Shown: positions 17,020-27,934, numbered from the stretch's first letter. The stretch: DNA of 64,000 bases from Hyalangium ruber (GCF_034259325.1 NZ_JAXIVS010000015.1:166515-230514); one strand, 5' to 3'. Notes: generated by a model from the letters alone, not told the origin. Numbers and translations: made by a program.

Positions 17020-18897
17020 TTACGCGTACCAGCGCGGCTCGGGATCCAGCACCGGCGTGGCGATGTCCTCGTAGGAGATCTGCGGCCCCTCCACCGAGTG
17101 CTTCGCCATGGTCGTCTTCGCCCACTTCTCGTGGCGCTTCTTCCACAGCCCCATCCAGTCGGCGTCCTCGCGCGGATCCTTGCTCTTGGGCTCCGGCAGC
17201 GAGAAGTCCGGCTTGTAGTGGGCTCCGCGGCTCTCATCCCGCAGCAGCGCGCTCTTGGCGATCACCTCGCCCAGCTCCAGCATGTTCCAGAGCTGGTTGG
17301 TGAACGACAGCGAGCGGTTGGCCACCCCACCCGTGTCCAGCACGTTGCACTTGTGCCAGCGCGACTTCATCTCGCGGATCTGCTCGACCGTCTTCTTCAG
17401 CCGATCGTTGTACCGGACGACGGTGCAGTTCTCCGTCATCAGCTCTCCGAGCTCCTTGGAGATCTGGTACGGGTTCTCGGGGCCGTTCATCGCCTTCAGG
17501 GTGGCGAAGCGGTCCTCCCAGTACTTCTTCGCGTCGTTGAAGTACTTGTCGCCCTTGGCCGCCGCGCTGGTGGCGTTGTTCTTCGCGTACGCCGCCATCG
17601 CCGGCCCGCCGATCATCCCCGAGTAGATGCAGGACAGGAGCGAGTTGGCGCCCAGGCGGTTCGCGCCGTGGAAGGCGTAGTCCGCCTCTCCGGCCGCGTA
17701 CAGGCCCGGGATGTTGGTGGACTGGTTCTTCGGGCTGCCCTCGGCCGGCGTCTGCGTGCGCGGATCCGCCTCGAAGTTCACGTACAGGCCGCCCATCGAG
17801 TAGTGCATGCCCGGGAAGATGACCATCGGCACCTTGCGCGGATCATCGCCCACGAACTTCTCGTAGATCTCCATCACGCCCTTGATCTTCGCGTCGAGCG
17901 TGGGGGCGGGGATGTGCGTCACGTCCAGGTACACGCCATCCTTGCCGCCGATGCCCAGGCCCAGCTCGCGGCAGACCATGAAGATCTCTCGCGTGGCCAC
18001 ATCGCGGGGCACCAGGTTCTTGTACTTGGGGTACTTCTCCTCGAGGAAGTAGAAGCGCTCGCTCTCGGGGATCTGCAGCGGGCTGCGCGTGTCGCCCTTC
18101 TTCCGGGGCACCCACACGCGGCCGCCCTCGCCACGCACCGACTCGCTCATCAGGCGCAGCTTGTCCTCGCCCGGAATCGAGGTGGGGTGAACCTGGATGA
18201 ACTCGCCGTTGGCGTAGATCGCGCCCTCCATGTAGGCGCGGCCCGCGGCGGTACCGGTGTTGATGATGGAGTTGGTGGAGCGCCCGAACACGATGCCCGG
18301 ACCACCCGTCGCCAAGCACACCGCCTCGGCCGGGAAGGTGCGGATCTCCATGGTGCGCAGGTCCAGCGCCACGCTGCCGATGCAGCGGCCGGACTCGTCC
18401 TTCACCGTGCCCAGCCACTCCCAGAACTCGTACTTGGTGACCTTGCCCTCGGACTCGTAGCGGCGCACCTGCTCGTCCAGCGCGTAGAGCAACTGCTGGC
18501 CCGTGGTGGCGCCCGCGAAGGCCGTCCGGTGGTGGAGCGTGCCGCCGAAGCGCCGGAAGTCCAGCAGGCCCTCGGAGGTGCGGTTGAACGTCACCCCCAT
18601 GCGGTCCAGCATGTAGATGATGCCCGGAGCCGCGTAGCACATGCCCTTCACGGACGTCTGCTCCGCGAGGAAGTCGCCGCCGCGCAGCGTGTCCTTCACG
18701 TGGATGTCCGGGTGGTCACCCTCGCCCTTGGTGTTCACCGCGCCGTTGATGCCGCCCTGGGCGCAGACCGAGTGCGAGCGCTTCACCGGGACGATCGACA
18801 GGACGTCGACGTGGTAGCCGGCTTCGGCCAGCTTGATCGTCGTCATCAGCCCCGCCAGACCACCACCCACCACCGTGAACCGCGCTGCTGCTGCCAT
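17020..18897 (-). CDS. sdhA: Succinate dehydrogenase flavoprotein subunit
   Basis: A 625-residue FAD subunit. The dinucleotide fold is FTVVGGGLAGLMTTIKLAEAG, the covalent FAD site is RSHSVCAQGGINGA (His at about 44), and the active-site regions FIQVHPTSIPGEDKLRL, LGIGGKDGVYLD, MGGLYVNFE and LGANSLLSCIYSGMIGG are present. The sequence style is the type found with a single cytochrome b558 anchor, as in Bacillus and delta/epsilon groups. No sdhC anchor gene is found upstream, where it would be expected. A possible promoter and a 14-bp palindrome lie about 100 bp upstream. Confidence 0.98.
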   Translation of the reverse strand: MAAAARFTVVGGGLAGLMTTIKLAEAGYHVDVLSIVPVKRSHSVCAQGGINGAVNTKGEGDHPDIHVKDTLRGGDFLAEQTSVKGMCYAAPGIIYMLDRMGVTFNRTSEGLLDFRRFGGTLHHRTAFAGATTGQQLLYALDEQVRRYESEGKVTKYEFWEWLGTVKDESGRCIGSVALDLRTMEIRTFPAEAVCLATGGPGIVFGRSTNSIINTGTAAGRAYMEGAIYANGEFIQVHPTSIPGEDKLRLMSESVRGEGGRVWVPRKKGDTRSPLQIPESERFYFLEEKYPKYKNLVPRDVATREIFMVCRELGLGIGGKDGVYLDVTHIPAPTLDAKIKGVMEIYEKFVGDDPRKVPMVIFPGMHYSMGGLYVNFEADPRTQTPAEGSPKNQSTNIPGLYAAGEADYAFHGANRLGANSLLSCIYSGMIGGPAMAAYAKNNATSAAAKGDKYFNDAKKYWEDRFATLKAMNGPENPYQISKELGELMTENCTVVRYNDRLKKTVEQIREMKSRWHKCNVLDTGGVANRSLSFTNQLWNMLELGEVIAKSALLRDESRGAHYKPDFSLPEPKSKDPREDADWMGLWKKRHEKWAKTTMAKHSVEGPQISYEDIATPVLDPEPRWYA

Positions 18898-18992
18898 GCT
18901 TCGTCTCCTTCACTGCCGGGGGCCTGGGAGCGGCTGGCTCGCCCGCAAGGACGAGCGCTCCACGACGGACCCCTGGTGCGGGACCTACAGGC

Positions 18993-19020
18993 TAGATAAC
19001 TTGGCGAATGTTCGCCGCAA
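18993..19020 (-). promoter_or_regulatory. Candidate sdhA promoter with overlapping palindrome
   Basis: On the minus strand TTGCGG (19020-19015), a 16-bp spacer and TATCTA (18998-18993) form a weak sigma70-like pair about 100 bp upstream of sdhA. The spacer contains GGCGAA-TG-TTCGCC (19003-19016), a perfect palindrome that could be an operator. Both are pattern matches only. Confidence 0.35.
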
Positions 19021-19117
19021 TCGGGGCGACGCGCGCGATAAGCACGCGCCATCCCGGGCATAAGGGCCCGGCCTACCCGGCAGGTTCCAGGCAGACCGGA
19101 CCGCCCTACGTACGGGC

Positions 19118-21382
<2,265 letters not shown>

Positions 21383-21427
21383 TTGAAAGAGCTCCTGGAA
21401 GGTGTGACCGTGTAAGGAGGGTGGCGG

Positions 21428-21456
21428 ATAGTCCGGAACCCGCCTCTTGCAGTCAA
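21428..21456 (-). promoter_or_regulatory. Candidate icd promoter
   Basis: On the minus strand TTGACT (21456-21451), a 17-bp spacer and GACTAT (21433-21428), about 46 bp upstream of the icd ATG. The -35 box is good and the -10 box poor. It lies in the short region shared with the divergent SnoaL-like gene. Confidence 0.45.
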
Positions 21457-21513
21457 GCTGTTTGGCTGCCCGACAAGAGGCCGGACTTATCGAATCCAGA
21501 GGGAGGATTGCCC

Positions 21514-22038
21514 GTGACACACCAAGTTTCGAGAGCGTCGTTGCTGGTGCTGGGGGTCTCGCTGCTGCTGACGAGGGGCGCCTGGGCCGATGCACCCCAG
21601 AGCCAGGACGAGGCGACGCTGCGCCAGATGGTGGCCACCCAGACCGAGGCCTGGAATCGCCAGGACGCCGCGGAGTGGAGCAAGGACTTCTCACCGGACG
21701 CCGACTTCGTGAACATCGTCGGCACCGTGTTCCAGGGGCGCGCCGAGATCGAGAAGCGGCATGCCGGCATCTTCGCCAGCATCTTCAAGGGCAGCCGATC
21801 GAAGGTGACCGTGCGCCGGCTGGTGTTCCTCGGGCCCGACGTGGCCGTGGTGGACACGGAGCACGAGGTGACGGGGCACTCCGGCCTGCCTCCGGGCGTG
21901 CAGAACACCGAGGAGCCCGGCGTGCTGCGCACCCGGATGAAGTACGTGATGAAGAAGAGCGGCGGGAAGTGGCAGATCACTTCCGGACAGAACACGGACG
22001 TGAAGCCTCCGCCCAAGAGCCCGCCTCCGAAGAAGTAG
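21514..22038 (+). CDS. Exported SnoaL/NTF2-like protein
   Basis: About 174 residues from a GTG at 21514-21516, preceded by GGGAGG seven bases upstream. This start exposes a clean Sec signal peptide ([25 protein letters not shown]). The frame also has an upstream ATG at 21421, which would bury the signal. The mature part is a cone-shaped NTF2-like fold of the SgcJ/EcaC group ([62 protein letters not shown]) and a Pro/Lys-rich tail. Such folds bind small hydrophobic ligands; the ligand here is unknown. It is divergent from icd. Confidence 0.88.
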   Translation: MTHQVSRASLLVLGVSLLLTRGAWADAPQSQDEATLRQMVATQTEAWNRQDAAEWSKDFSPDADFVNIVGTVFQGRAEIEKRHAGIFASIFKGSRSKVTVRRLVFLGPDVAVVDTEHEVTGHSGLPPGVQNTEEPGVLRTRMKYVMKKSGGKWQITSGQNTDVKPPPKSPPPKK

Positions 22039-22044
22039 CTCCGG

Positions 22045-22076
22045 GAACGTCGGGAAAGCGTCACCCCCTGACGTTC
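22045..22076 (+). terminator. Possible terminator after the SnoaL-like gene
   Basis: Arms GAACGTC (22045-22051) and GACGTTC (22070-22076) seven bases past the stop codon. There is no T-run, so termination strength is doubtful. Confidence 0.35.
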
Positions 22077-22157
22077 TCAACGCGCGGCGTCGTGATTTCG
22101 CTGGCGCCCGCGTTCCAGGATGGGTGCTTCGTTAGACCCCCGCGAAGGAGCTGGCAC

Positions 22158-22352
22158 ATGGAGTGGCTCGAGTTCAAGCCGTGGACCCGGGAAGTGGAGC
22201 AGCGCCTCGCGAACCAGGCGGCGCGGTTGCACACGCTCTCGCAGCCGGTAGCCAAGCCCCAGGTCACCCTGGCACAGGCTTATCACCTGCAGTCGCTGCT
22301 GCGCCGCTGCCCACGCACCAACCCCTGGGGCCACCCGTCCGCCGAGTGCTGA
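22158..22352 (+). CDS. Small ORF of 64 residues, unknown function
   Basis: ATG at 22158 with AAGGAG seven bases upstream, a good ribosome-binding site. It encodes a 64-residue soluble protein: MEWLEFKPWTREVEQRLANQ, then AARLHTLSQPVAKPQVTLAQAYHL and a basic end with two Cys (RRCPRTNP...SAEC). It is predicted mostly helical. No family is recognised. The stop is 13 bp from the convergent end of menE. The independent ribosome-binding site and sensible composition argue it is real. Confidence 0.6.
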   Translation: MEWLEFKPWTREVEQRLANQAARLHTLSQPVAKPQVTLAQAYHLQSLLRRCPRTNPWGHPSAEC

Positions 22353-22364
22353 TGCGGTACGGCC

Positions 22365-23798
22365 TCAGGCTCGCTGGCGCAACACCGTGCGCTCCACCTT
22401 GCCCATTGCGTTGCGTGGCAGCGCGTCGATGGGAAGGAAGCGCGCGGGGACCTTGAAGCCCGCCAGGGAGCGCCGGCACCAGCCGTCGAGATCCTCCGGG
22501 AGCGCCTGCCCGGAGCGGAGCACCACGAAGGCCACCGGCACCTCGCCCCAGCGCGCGTCCGCGACGCCCACCACTGCCACTTCCTGCACCGCGGGGTGCG
22601 CGGCGATCACGGTTTCGATCTCCGCCGGGTAGAGGTTCTCTCCTCCCCGGACGATGAGGTCCGTGCGCCGGGAGAGCACCGTCAGGCGCCCGCGCTCGTC
22701 CAGCATCCCCATGTCTCGCGTGCGCAGCCAGCCGTCCCGCAGCGCCTCGCGCGTGGCGTCCGGGCGGTTCAGGTAGCCCGCCATCACCGTGGGGCCTCGG
22801 ACCTCGATGTCCCCTTCCCTCCCCGGCCCGAGCACCTCGCCCTCGGGGGAGACGATGCGCACCTCCAGCCCGGGCAGCGCGGGTCCCGCCGTGCGTCCGT
22901 CCGCCTCGGTGGGGCGCTCGGTCGTCACCTGCGAGCACGCCTCCGTCAATCCATAGGTTTGCAGCGCTAGCAGCCTCGCCGCCCGAGCCCGTGCCAGCAG
23001 CGGCGCGGGCACCGGTCCTCCGCCGATCAGCGCGAGCCGGAAGGTCTCGGGCATCGGACGATCGCCGCGCGTGTCGAGCACCCGCTCCAGCGTGGTGGCC
23101 ACGAAGCTGGCGTGGCTCACGCCCTCGGCATCGATGGCCTGGTTCACCGACTCCGGCTCGAACCGGTCGTGCAAGACGAGGCAGCCGCCGTCGTAGGCCG
23201 TGCGGGTCATCATCGCCAGCCCGCCCACGTGGAAGAGCGGGAGCGTGCCCAGCCAACGCGGCGCCGGATGAGCTCCCAGGTTCGCCGCCGAGCACCGCGC
23301 CGATGCTCGGAAATTGCCCTCCGTGATCACCGCTCCCTTGGGCCGACCGGTGGTGCCGGAGGTGAAGAGCACCACGCGCGGGGTGGCCTCCTCCAGGGAC
23401 TCACAGGTCGAAGAGGGAGCCTCCACGGCATCGGCCCAGGTCTCCAGGGGCTCGGCATTCGGGAGGCGATCCACCAGCGCCTTCAGGGCGAGTGTCAGCC
23501 GTGGGGAGATGTCCTCGACGAGCGGCGCCAGCTCCGCCGAGGTCAGCCGGGCATTGAGCGGAGCGTGTACTGCCCCCAGGCGTCCCAGCGCGAAGAAGAG
23601 GAACACGGAGCTGGCGTGGCTGGTCGCCAGCGATGCGACCCGATCTCCCACGCGAATGCCCCGCGACTGGAGCGCACCCACCCAGCGCCCCACTTCCGCG
23701 TCCAGCGCGCGGTAGGTCCAGCGGCGTCCGGCGAAGGTCAGGGCCTCCTGCTCCGGCCAGAGTGAGGCACCCTCTCGGATGGGACACGTGAAGTTCAT
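22365..23798 (-). CDS. menE: o-Succinylbenzoate-CoA ligase
   Basis: A 477-residue adenylate-forming ligase that activates o-succinylbenzoate for ring closure to DHNA-CoA. AMP-binding motifs are VVLFTSGTTGRPKGAV, LQTYGLTEACSQVT, GEVLGPGREGDIEVRGPTV and YLNRPDATREALRDGWLRTRD, followed by LSRRTDLIVRGGENLYPAEIE and the C-terminal catalytic Lys region LPRNAMGKVERTVL. The start at 23798 (MNFTCPIREGASLWPEQEAL) overlaps the menC stop by 4 bp (ATGA). It is the last gene of the menH-menA-menC-menE run. Confidence 0.95.
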   Translation of the reverse strand: MNFTCPIREGASLWPEQEALTFAGRRWTYRALDAEVGRWVGALQSRGIRVGDRVASLATSHASSVFLFFALGRLGAVHAPLNARLTSAELAPLVEDISPRLTLALKALVDRLPNAEPLETWADAVEAPSSTCESLEEATPRVVLFTSGTTGRPKGAVITEGNFRASARCSAANLGAHPAPRWLGTLPLFHVGGLAMMTRTAYDGGCLVLHDRFEPESVNQAIDAEGVSHASFVATTLERVLDTRGDRPMPETFRLALIGGGPVPAPLLARARAARLLALQTYGLTEACSQVTTERPTEADGRTAGPALPGLEVRIVSPEGEVLGPGREGDIEVRGPTVMAGYLNRPDATREALRDGWLRTRDMGMLDERGRLTVLSRRTDLIVRGGENLYPAEIETVIAAHPAVQEVAVVGVADARWGEVPVAFVVLRSGQALPEDLDGWCRRSLAGFKVPARFLPIDALPRNAMGKVERTVLRQRA

Positions 23799-24889
23799 GT
23801 GGAAAGTCCGAGCCCTGGTGTCTCCGGGAGACGGATGCAGCCCTGGACCGGGCGAAAGGGGTGCTCCGGAGGCTCCTCGCGCACGAAGAGCCTGCCGACG
23901 CCCAGCCCCGAAGCCAGACGCCCCGAGGGCAACGCCGCCGCCAGATGTGACGCACCCGCGCGCGAGACGACACCATCGAGCGAGCTCGTCACGAAGGACT
24001 CCAAGCCCAGTTGGGCGGCTTGCTGGGCGAACCTCAGCGCGGGCAGCAGCCCTCCCAGGACCATCGGCTTGAGGACGAAGACGCGCGCGGCGGGCACCCC
24101 GCTGGCGGTCTTCAGGAGCAGGGGGAAGAGCTCTGGCGACGCGATCGCCTCGTCCGCTGCCAGTGGGAACGGCGCCTGCTGCTGCAGCCGCCCCAGGCCT
24201 TGCAGCTCGTTCGCCGGAATGGGCTGTTCGCACAGCTCCGGGCGGTATGCGCTCAACCGGTCCAAGGCCTGGGCCGCCTCCCCTTCCGACCATCCTCCGT
24301 TGGCATCGAGGCGGAGATTCACCTGGGAACCCACCGCTTCCCGGACCGCGCGAACACGCGCCTCGTCCTCTGCCAGCCGACGGCCCGCGACCTTGAGCTT
24401 CAGGGTCTGAAAGCCCTCCGCCACCGCCTGCCGAGCCTCCTCCGCGAGCGCCTCCGGCTTCTCCGCCGTGAGCAGCGCGTTGACCCGAACCTCGGAGCGC
24501 GCGTTCGGCTCGAGGAGCTGGCTCAGCGGCACCTTCCGCCGCTGGGCGAGCAGATCCAGCAGCGCCAGCTCCACCGCGTGAGCCGCGGCGGGAGCCCAAG
24601 AGCTGCCCGTACCTGGCTCGGTGAACACCTCCGGGATGGCCTCGAGGCGGTCGGCGATCAGCTGTTCACCCAACCGCGCCAGGTGGCCACGCAGGACACG
24701 CTCGCACGTGTCGAGCGACTCCGTGCCGAACTCCGGCAGGGGCATCGCCTCGCCCTGGCCCACGCGCCCCTCTTCATCCACCAGCCGGACGAGGAAGCCC
24801 TCCCGAGCCGCGTACGTCGCCCGCGCCGTCTTCAGCGGGCGGACGAACTCCAGCCGCGAGGGGGCCAGCCGCGTCTCGATAATACGCAT
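23795..24889 (-). CDS. menC: o-Succinylbenzoate synthase
   Basis: A 364-residue enolase-superfamily enzyme that dehydrates SHCHC to o-succinylbenzoate. Visible are the capping N-terminus, the catalytic Lys in LKLKVAGR, the metal ligands in NLRLDANGGWS, LCEQPIPANEL and AADEAIASPE, and the second-side Lys in VFVLKPMVLGG. It lies 7 bp after menA and overlaps menE by 4 bp. Confidence 0.95.
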   Translation of the reverse strand: MRIIETRLAPSRLEFVRPLKTARATYAAREGFLVRLVDEEGRVGQGEAMPLPEFGTESLDTCERVLRGHLARLGEQLIADRLEAIPEVFTEPGTGSSWAPAAAHAVELALLDLLAQRRKVPLSQLLEPNARSEVRVNALLTAEKPEALAEEARQAVAEGFQTLKLKVAGRRLAEDEARVRAVREAVGSQVNLRLDANGGWSEGEAAQALDRLSAYRPELCEQPIPANELQGLGRLQQQAPFPLAADEAIASPELFPLLLKTASGVPAARVFVLKPMVLGGLLPALRFAQQAAQLGLESFVTSSLDGVVSRAGASHLAAALPSGRLASGLGVGRLFVREEPPEHPFRPVQGCIRLPETPGLGLST

Positions 24890-24896
24890 GCGGCCC

Positions 24897-25817
24897 TCAC
24901 CTCAGGCTCAACCCCACGGCGAAGAGCAGGCCAAAAACGAGCTGGAGCCGCGCCGTACCACCCAGCGCCGCGTTCAGCGCCGCCCCCTGCGCCCCCAGCA
25001 CGAGCCGCAGCGGCCCCAACGCCAACGGAGCGCTCAGCAGCGCCAGGAACACCCACGGGCCCGCCAGGCCGAGCCCGAACATCGCGAACGGCGTGGCGTA
25101 CGCGGCCAGGAGCATCAGGATGTACTCCGCCTTGCCCGCCCGGGTGCCTAACCGCACGATCAGGGTGCGCTTGCCGGCCTTCGCGTCCGTATGCACGTCG
25201 CGCAGGTTGTTGACGACCAACAGCGCCGTGCCCAACGCGCCTACCGGCACCGCGGCCCACCACGCTCCCGGGCTCACCGTGAGCGACTGGACGTAATAGG
25301 TCCCCGTCACCGCCACGAGCCCGAAGAAGACGAACACGAACGCATCCCCGAGGCCGTTGTAGGCCAGCGGGAACGGCCCGCCCGTATAGGCGTAGCCGCA
25401 CAGCACCGAGGTGAGGCCAATCGCCACGATGGGCCACCCACCCACCGACACCAGGTAGATGCCCGAGAGAATGGCCAAGGCGAAGCACGCCAGCGCCCCC
25501 GCCAGCACCGAGCCCGGGGCGATGAGACCACTCTGGGTGACGCGCACCGGCCCTAGACGCTCGGACGTGTCCGCGCCCTTCTTGAAGTCGTAATAATCGT
25601 TGGTGAGATTGGTGCCGATCTGGATGAGCAGCGCGCCCACGAGCGCGGCGACCGCCGGCAGCCAGCGCCCCACCCCATTGCCAAACGCCAGGCCCGTGCC
25701 GACTCCCACCGGCACGAGGGCGGCGGTGAGCGTCTTCGGACGAGCAGCCATGAACCACGTCTTGAGCGTGGCACGGGGGCGGGCCTGAGGCTCCAGAGAC
25801 AAAGCAGGAGAATTCAT
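24897..25817 (-). CDS. menA: DHNA polyprenyltransferase MenA
   Basis: A 306-residue UbiA-family integral membrane protein with about eight or nine hydrophobic spans. It attaches the isoprenoid tail to 1,4-dihydroxy-2-naphthoate with loss of CO2. The Asp-rich allyl-diphosphate site reads NLTNDYYDFKKGADT and the second Asp region VVNNLRDVHTDAKAGKRTL. The start at 25817 (MNSPALSLEPQARPRATL) is taken because the upstream open frame overlaps menH and is not membrane-like. It lies 23 bp after menH. Confidence 0.95.
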   Translation of the reverse strand: MNSPALSLEPQARPRATLKTWFMAARPKTLTAALVPVGVGTGLAFGNGVGRWLPAVAALVGALLIQIGTNLTNDYYDFKKGADTSERLGPVRVTQSGLIAPGSVLAGALACFALAILSGIYLVSVGGWPIVAIGLTSVLCGYAYTGGPFPLAYNGLGDAFVFVFFGLVAVTGTYYVQSLTVSPGAWWAAVPVGALGTALLVVNNLRDVHTDAKAGKRTLIVRLGTRAGKAEYILMLLAAYATPFAMFGLGLAGPWVFLALLSAPLALGPLRLVLGAQGAALNAALGGTARLQLVFGLLFAVGLSLR

Positions 25818-25840
25818 AACGGGCGAGGCAGCCTCGGGCT

Positions 25841-26686
25841 TCAGGAAGGACTCTCGGGCGAGGCGCTCTCGAATTCGGGCGACTCGTACCAAGGCGTATC
25901 GAGGAAGGCGAGCACCTCGCGCGCGAACGCCTCCGGAACCTCCAGGTGCGGAGCGTGCCCGCAGTTCTCGAAGGTGTGGCGCCAGACGACGGGCAGCTCG
26001 GTCGCCATGCGCCGCGCCAGCTGCGTGAACTTCTCGTCCTGCGCTCCGGTGAGCAGCAGCGTCGGCAGGCGCTGGCGGTGCAGCTCGGACCAGTAATCCG
26101 GCTGCACCCCGAGCCCCAGGCACCCCAGCGCGCCCACCAGCCCCTCGACGGTGCAGGACGAACGGCGCTGCCGCAGGGCGGCCTGCTGCTCGGGCGGCAG
26201 GCGCCTCAAGCCGTCGAACAGGGGCATCGCCTCCCAGCGATCGATGAAGGCTTCCACGCCGTTGAGCTGGATGAAGGAGGCGCGCCGGCCGTCCTCCTCG
26301 CGCCGCTCCGCGCGCTCCATGCGCCGGTGCAGGCCTGGCGAGCCGCTCTCCAGGATGAGCCGGCCAAAGTGCCTCGGGGAGTGCAGCGCCGCGCCCAGCG
26401 CGATCCGCGCTCCCTGCGAGTAGCCCATCAGATCCACGGAGTGCAGCCCCAGCCGCTCCACCAGCTCCACCACCGCCTGCACCGTCTCGATGAAGCCCTC
26501 TCGGCCCTTGCGCTCGGGCAGCGGCGTCTCTCCGTGCCCCGGCAGATCCACCGCGATGGCCTTTACCGCGCCGCCCAGCATCGGGCGCAGGTGATCAAAG
26601 GAACTGCGGTTGCCAGTGAAGCCATGCAGGAGCACGAGCGGCCGAGTCCCCTGCCCCCACATGCTGTATGCCAGTGTCACACCCAT
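25841..26686 (-). CDS. menH: MenH-like alpha/beta hydrolase (SHCHC synthase)
   Basis: A 281-residue alpha/beta hydrolase. The nucleophile Ser is in MGYSQGARIAL (about residue 90), the oxyanion region is LLHGFTGNRSSFDHL, the acid is near LLTGAQDEKF, and the catalytic His is in FENCGHAPHLEVPEAF. Its place ahead of menA-menC-menE supports a role in eliminating pyruvate from SEPHCHC to make SHCHC. The fold alone does not prove the substrate. It is the first gene of its run, and a palindrome shared with the menF/aroF region lies 48 bp upstream of the ATG. Confidence 0.88.
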   Translation of the reverse strand: MGVTLAYSMWGQGTRPLVLLHGFTGNRSSFDHLRPMLGGAVKAIAVDLPGHGETPLPERKGREGFIETVQAVVELVERLGLHSVDLMGYSQGARIALGAALHSPRHFGRLILESGSPGLHRRMERAERREEDGRRASFIQLNGVEAFIDRWEAMPLFDGLRRLPPEQQAALRQRRSSCTVEGLVGALGCLGLGVQPDYWSELHRQRLPTLLLTGAQDEKFTQLARRMATELPVVWRHTFENCGHAPHLEVPEAFAREVLAFLDTPWYESPEFESASPESPS

Positions 26687-26733
26687 CGAACTTCTCCAGC
26701 GCTTCTATGTGACCCCGGATGAAGCTGCGCACG

Positions 26734-26755
26734 GAGTTCAAAACCTCGTGAACTC
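26734..26755. promoter_or_regulatory. Perfect inverted repeat upstream of menH (copy 1 of 2)
   Basis: GAGTTCA (26734-26740), an 8-bp centre AAACCTCG, and TGAACTC (26749-26755). The outer G and C extend the arms to 8 bp. The same element occurs at 31898-31919 with a single centre change. It starts 48 bp upstream of the menH ATG. It is likely an operator; the cognate regulator is unknown. Confidence 0.65.
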
Positions 26756-26845
26756 CACATCAGGAGCCCATGTGGGCGCAAGGTGAACAAACCAGGACAC
26801 CGAGTAGGAACCCCGGCTGCTCGCCTGGCTGGATGCCCGCGTCCC

Positions 26846-27934
26846 TCAGCGCCTGCCGGCGGCCCGGCGCACAGGTCTCTGGGGCGCGGTCCGCGCCGCG
26901 GCCTTCTTCTGCTTCTTCTTCCTGCCGCGGCTCAGGAGCTGGAGCATGTTGCCGCCGTAGATGCTCTGCCGCTCGGCCTTGGTGAGCTTCAGCGCCGCGA
27001 CCGTCCGATCGGTCTCCGGGGTGAAGATCTCTCCGGAGCGCGAGTCCATCGGCGAGTCGCTGCCGAAGAGCACCCGCTCCACGCCGAAGAAGTCGCAGGC
27101 GAGCTGGATGGTCGCCGGCTCGAAGCCGAGCGAGGCCGTGTCGCAGTAGAACTTCTTGAAGTGGTCGATGTACGGCTGCTCGATCGGGGTCTGCAGATCG
27201 ATGCCGCTGCACTCCTCGAAGGACTCGTAGCAGGCCTGCATCCGCTTCGCGAAGGTGGGGATGAGCGCGCCGTGGTGGTGGGTGATGAGCTTCAGGTCGG
27301 GGTAGCGCTGGAACACCCCGCTGAACACCAACCTCGCCATCGCCACGCTGCTGTCGGTGACCCAGCCCAGCGTCTGCCAGATGAGGTACTTGGAGAACTT
27401 CTCCTCCGGGTAGTCCGCGTGCGAGCCGGGCCGGCACGGATGCAGCCAGAGGGGAACGTCGAGCTGCTCGGCCTTCTGATAGAGCGGCTCGTAGTCGGGG
27501 TGATCCGGCGGCTTGACCGTCGGCCCGAAGAAGAGGACTCCGCCCGCCAGGCCCAGCTCCTCCACGGAGCGCTCCAGCTCGGAGACCATCTGCTGGGGGC
27601 CCGCCGCCGACGGCAGCAGCGCCACCCCGTGGAAGCGTCCCGGGTGCGCCAGGGTCACCATGCGGAGCCCGTCGTTGCACAGCCGCGCGGCCTTCACCGA
27701 CAGGGCGGGATCGTCATAGACGCCCCGGATCCCCTCGATCCACGGCAACGGCACCACGACGTTCGAGTCGATGCCGTACTTGTCCATCTGCCGCAGGCGC
27801 TGATCCGTGTCGACCAGCGTGGGCGTGTTGGCGAAGAGCTTGCGGAAGACGTGCGGGCTGCCGCTGAGCCCCTCCAGGAAGTCCAGGAACCCCGGGGGGC
27901 TCAGGTGCGTATAGGCGTCGATCTTCTGGGTCAT
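26846..27934 (-). CDS. ACMSD-type amidohydrolase family 2 protein in the men cluster
   Basis: A 362-residue TIM-barrel protein of the Amidohydrolase-2 group (ACMSD and aromatic-acid decarboxylases). Metal-site positions can be read as YTH (residues 8-10, where HxH is usual, so the first His looks replaced by Tyr), His in PLWLHPCRPG, His in LKLITHHHGALIP and Asp in VLFGSDSPMD. A Lys/Arg-rich tail of about 25 residues follows. The start at 27934 overlaps the methyltransferase stop by 4 bp. Its place inside a menaquinone operon suggests it acts on an aromatic or quinone intermediate, but no standard Men step needs it. Function is inference only. Confidence 0.85.
   Translation of the reverse strand: MTQKIDAYTHLSPPGFLDFLEGLSGSPHVFRKLFANTPTLVDTDQRLRQMDKYGIDSNVVVPLPWIEGIRGVYDDPALSVKAARLCNDGLRMVTLAHPGRFHGVALLPSAAGPQQMVSELERSVEELGLAGGVLFFGPTVKPPDHPDYEPLYQKAEQLDVPLWLHPCRPGSHADYPEEKFSKYLIWQTLGWVTDSSVAMARLVFSGVFQRYPDLKLITHHHGALIPTFAKRMQACYESFEECSGIDLQTPIEQPYIDHFKKFYCDTASLGFEPATIQLACDFFGVERVLFGSDSPMDSRSGEIFTPETDRTVAALKLTKAERQSIYGGNMLQLLSRGRKKKQKKAAARTAPQRPVRRAAGRR

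Noticed and set aside
16030-18999. 989-codon plus-strand open frame
   Set aside because: Antisense to sdhA and sdhB, low-complexity Arg/His/Ala translation.
23795-24599. Longer menE reading frame starting within menC
   Set aside because: Upstream part is Gly/Ala/Arg noise antiphase to menC; the MNFTCPIREGASLW start and 4-bp overlap fit the family.
26770-26985. Possible remnant of a second aroF start beside the menH-upstream palindrome
   Set aside because: Similarity to the aroF leader stops after about 60 bp and the amidohydrolase C-terminus explains the rest.
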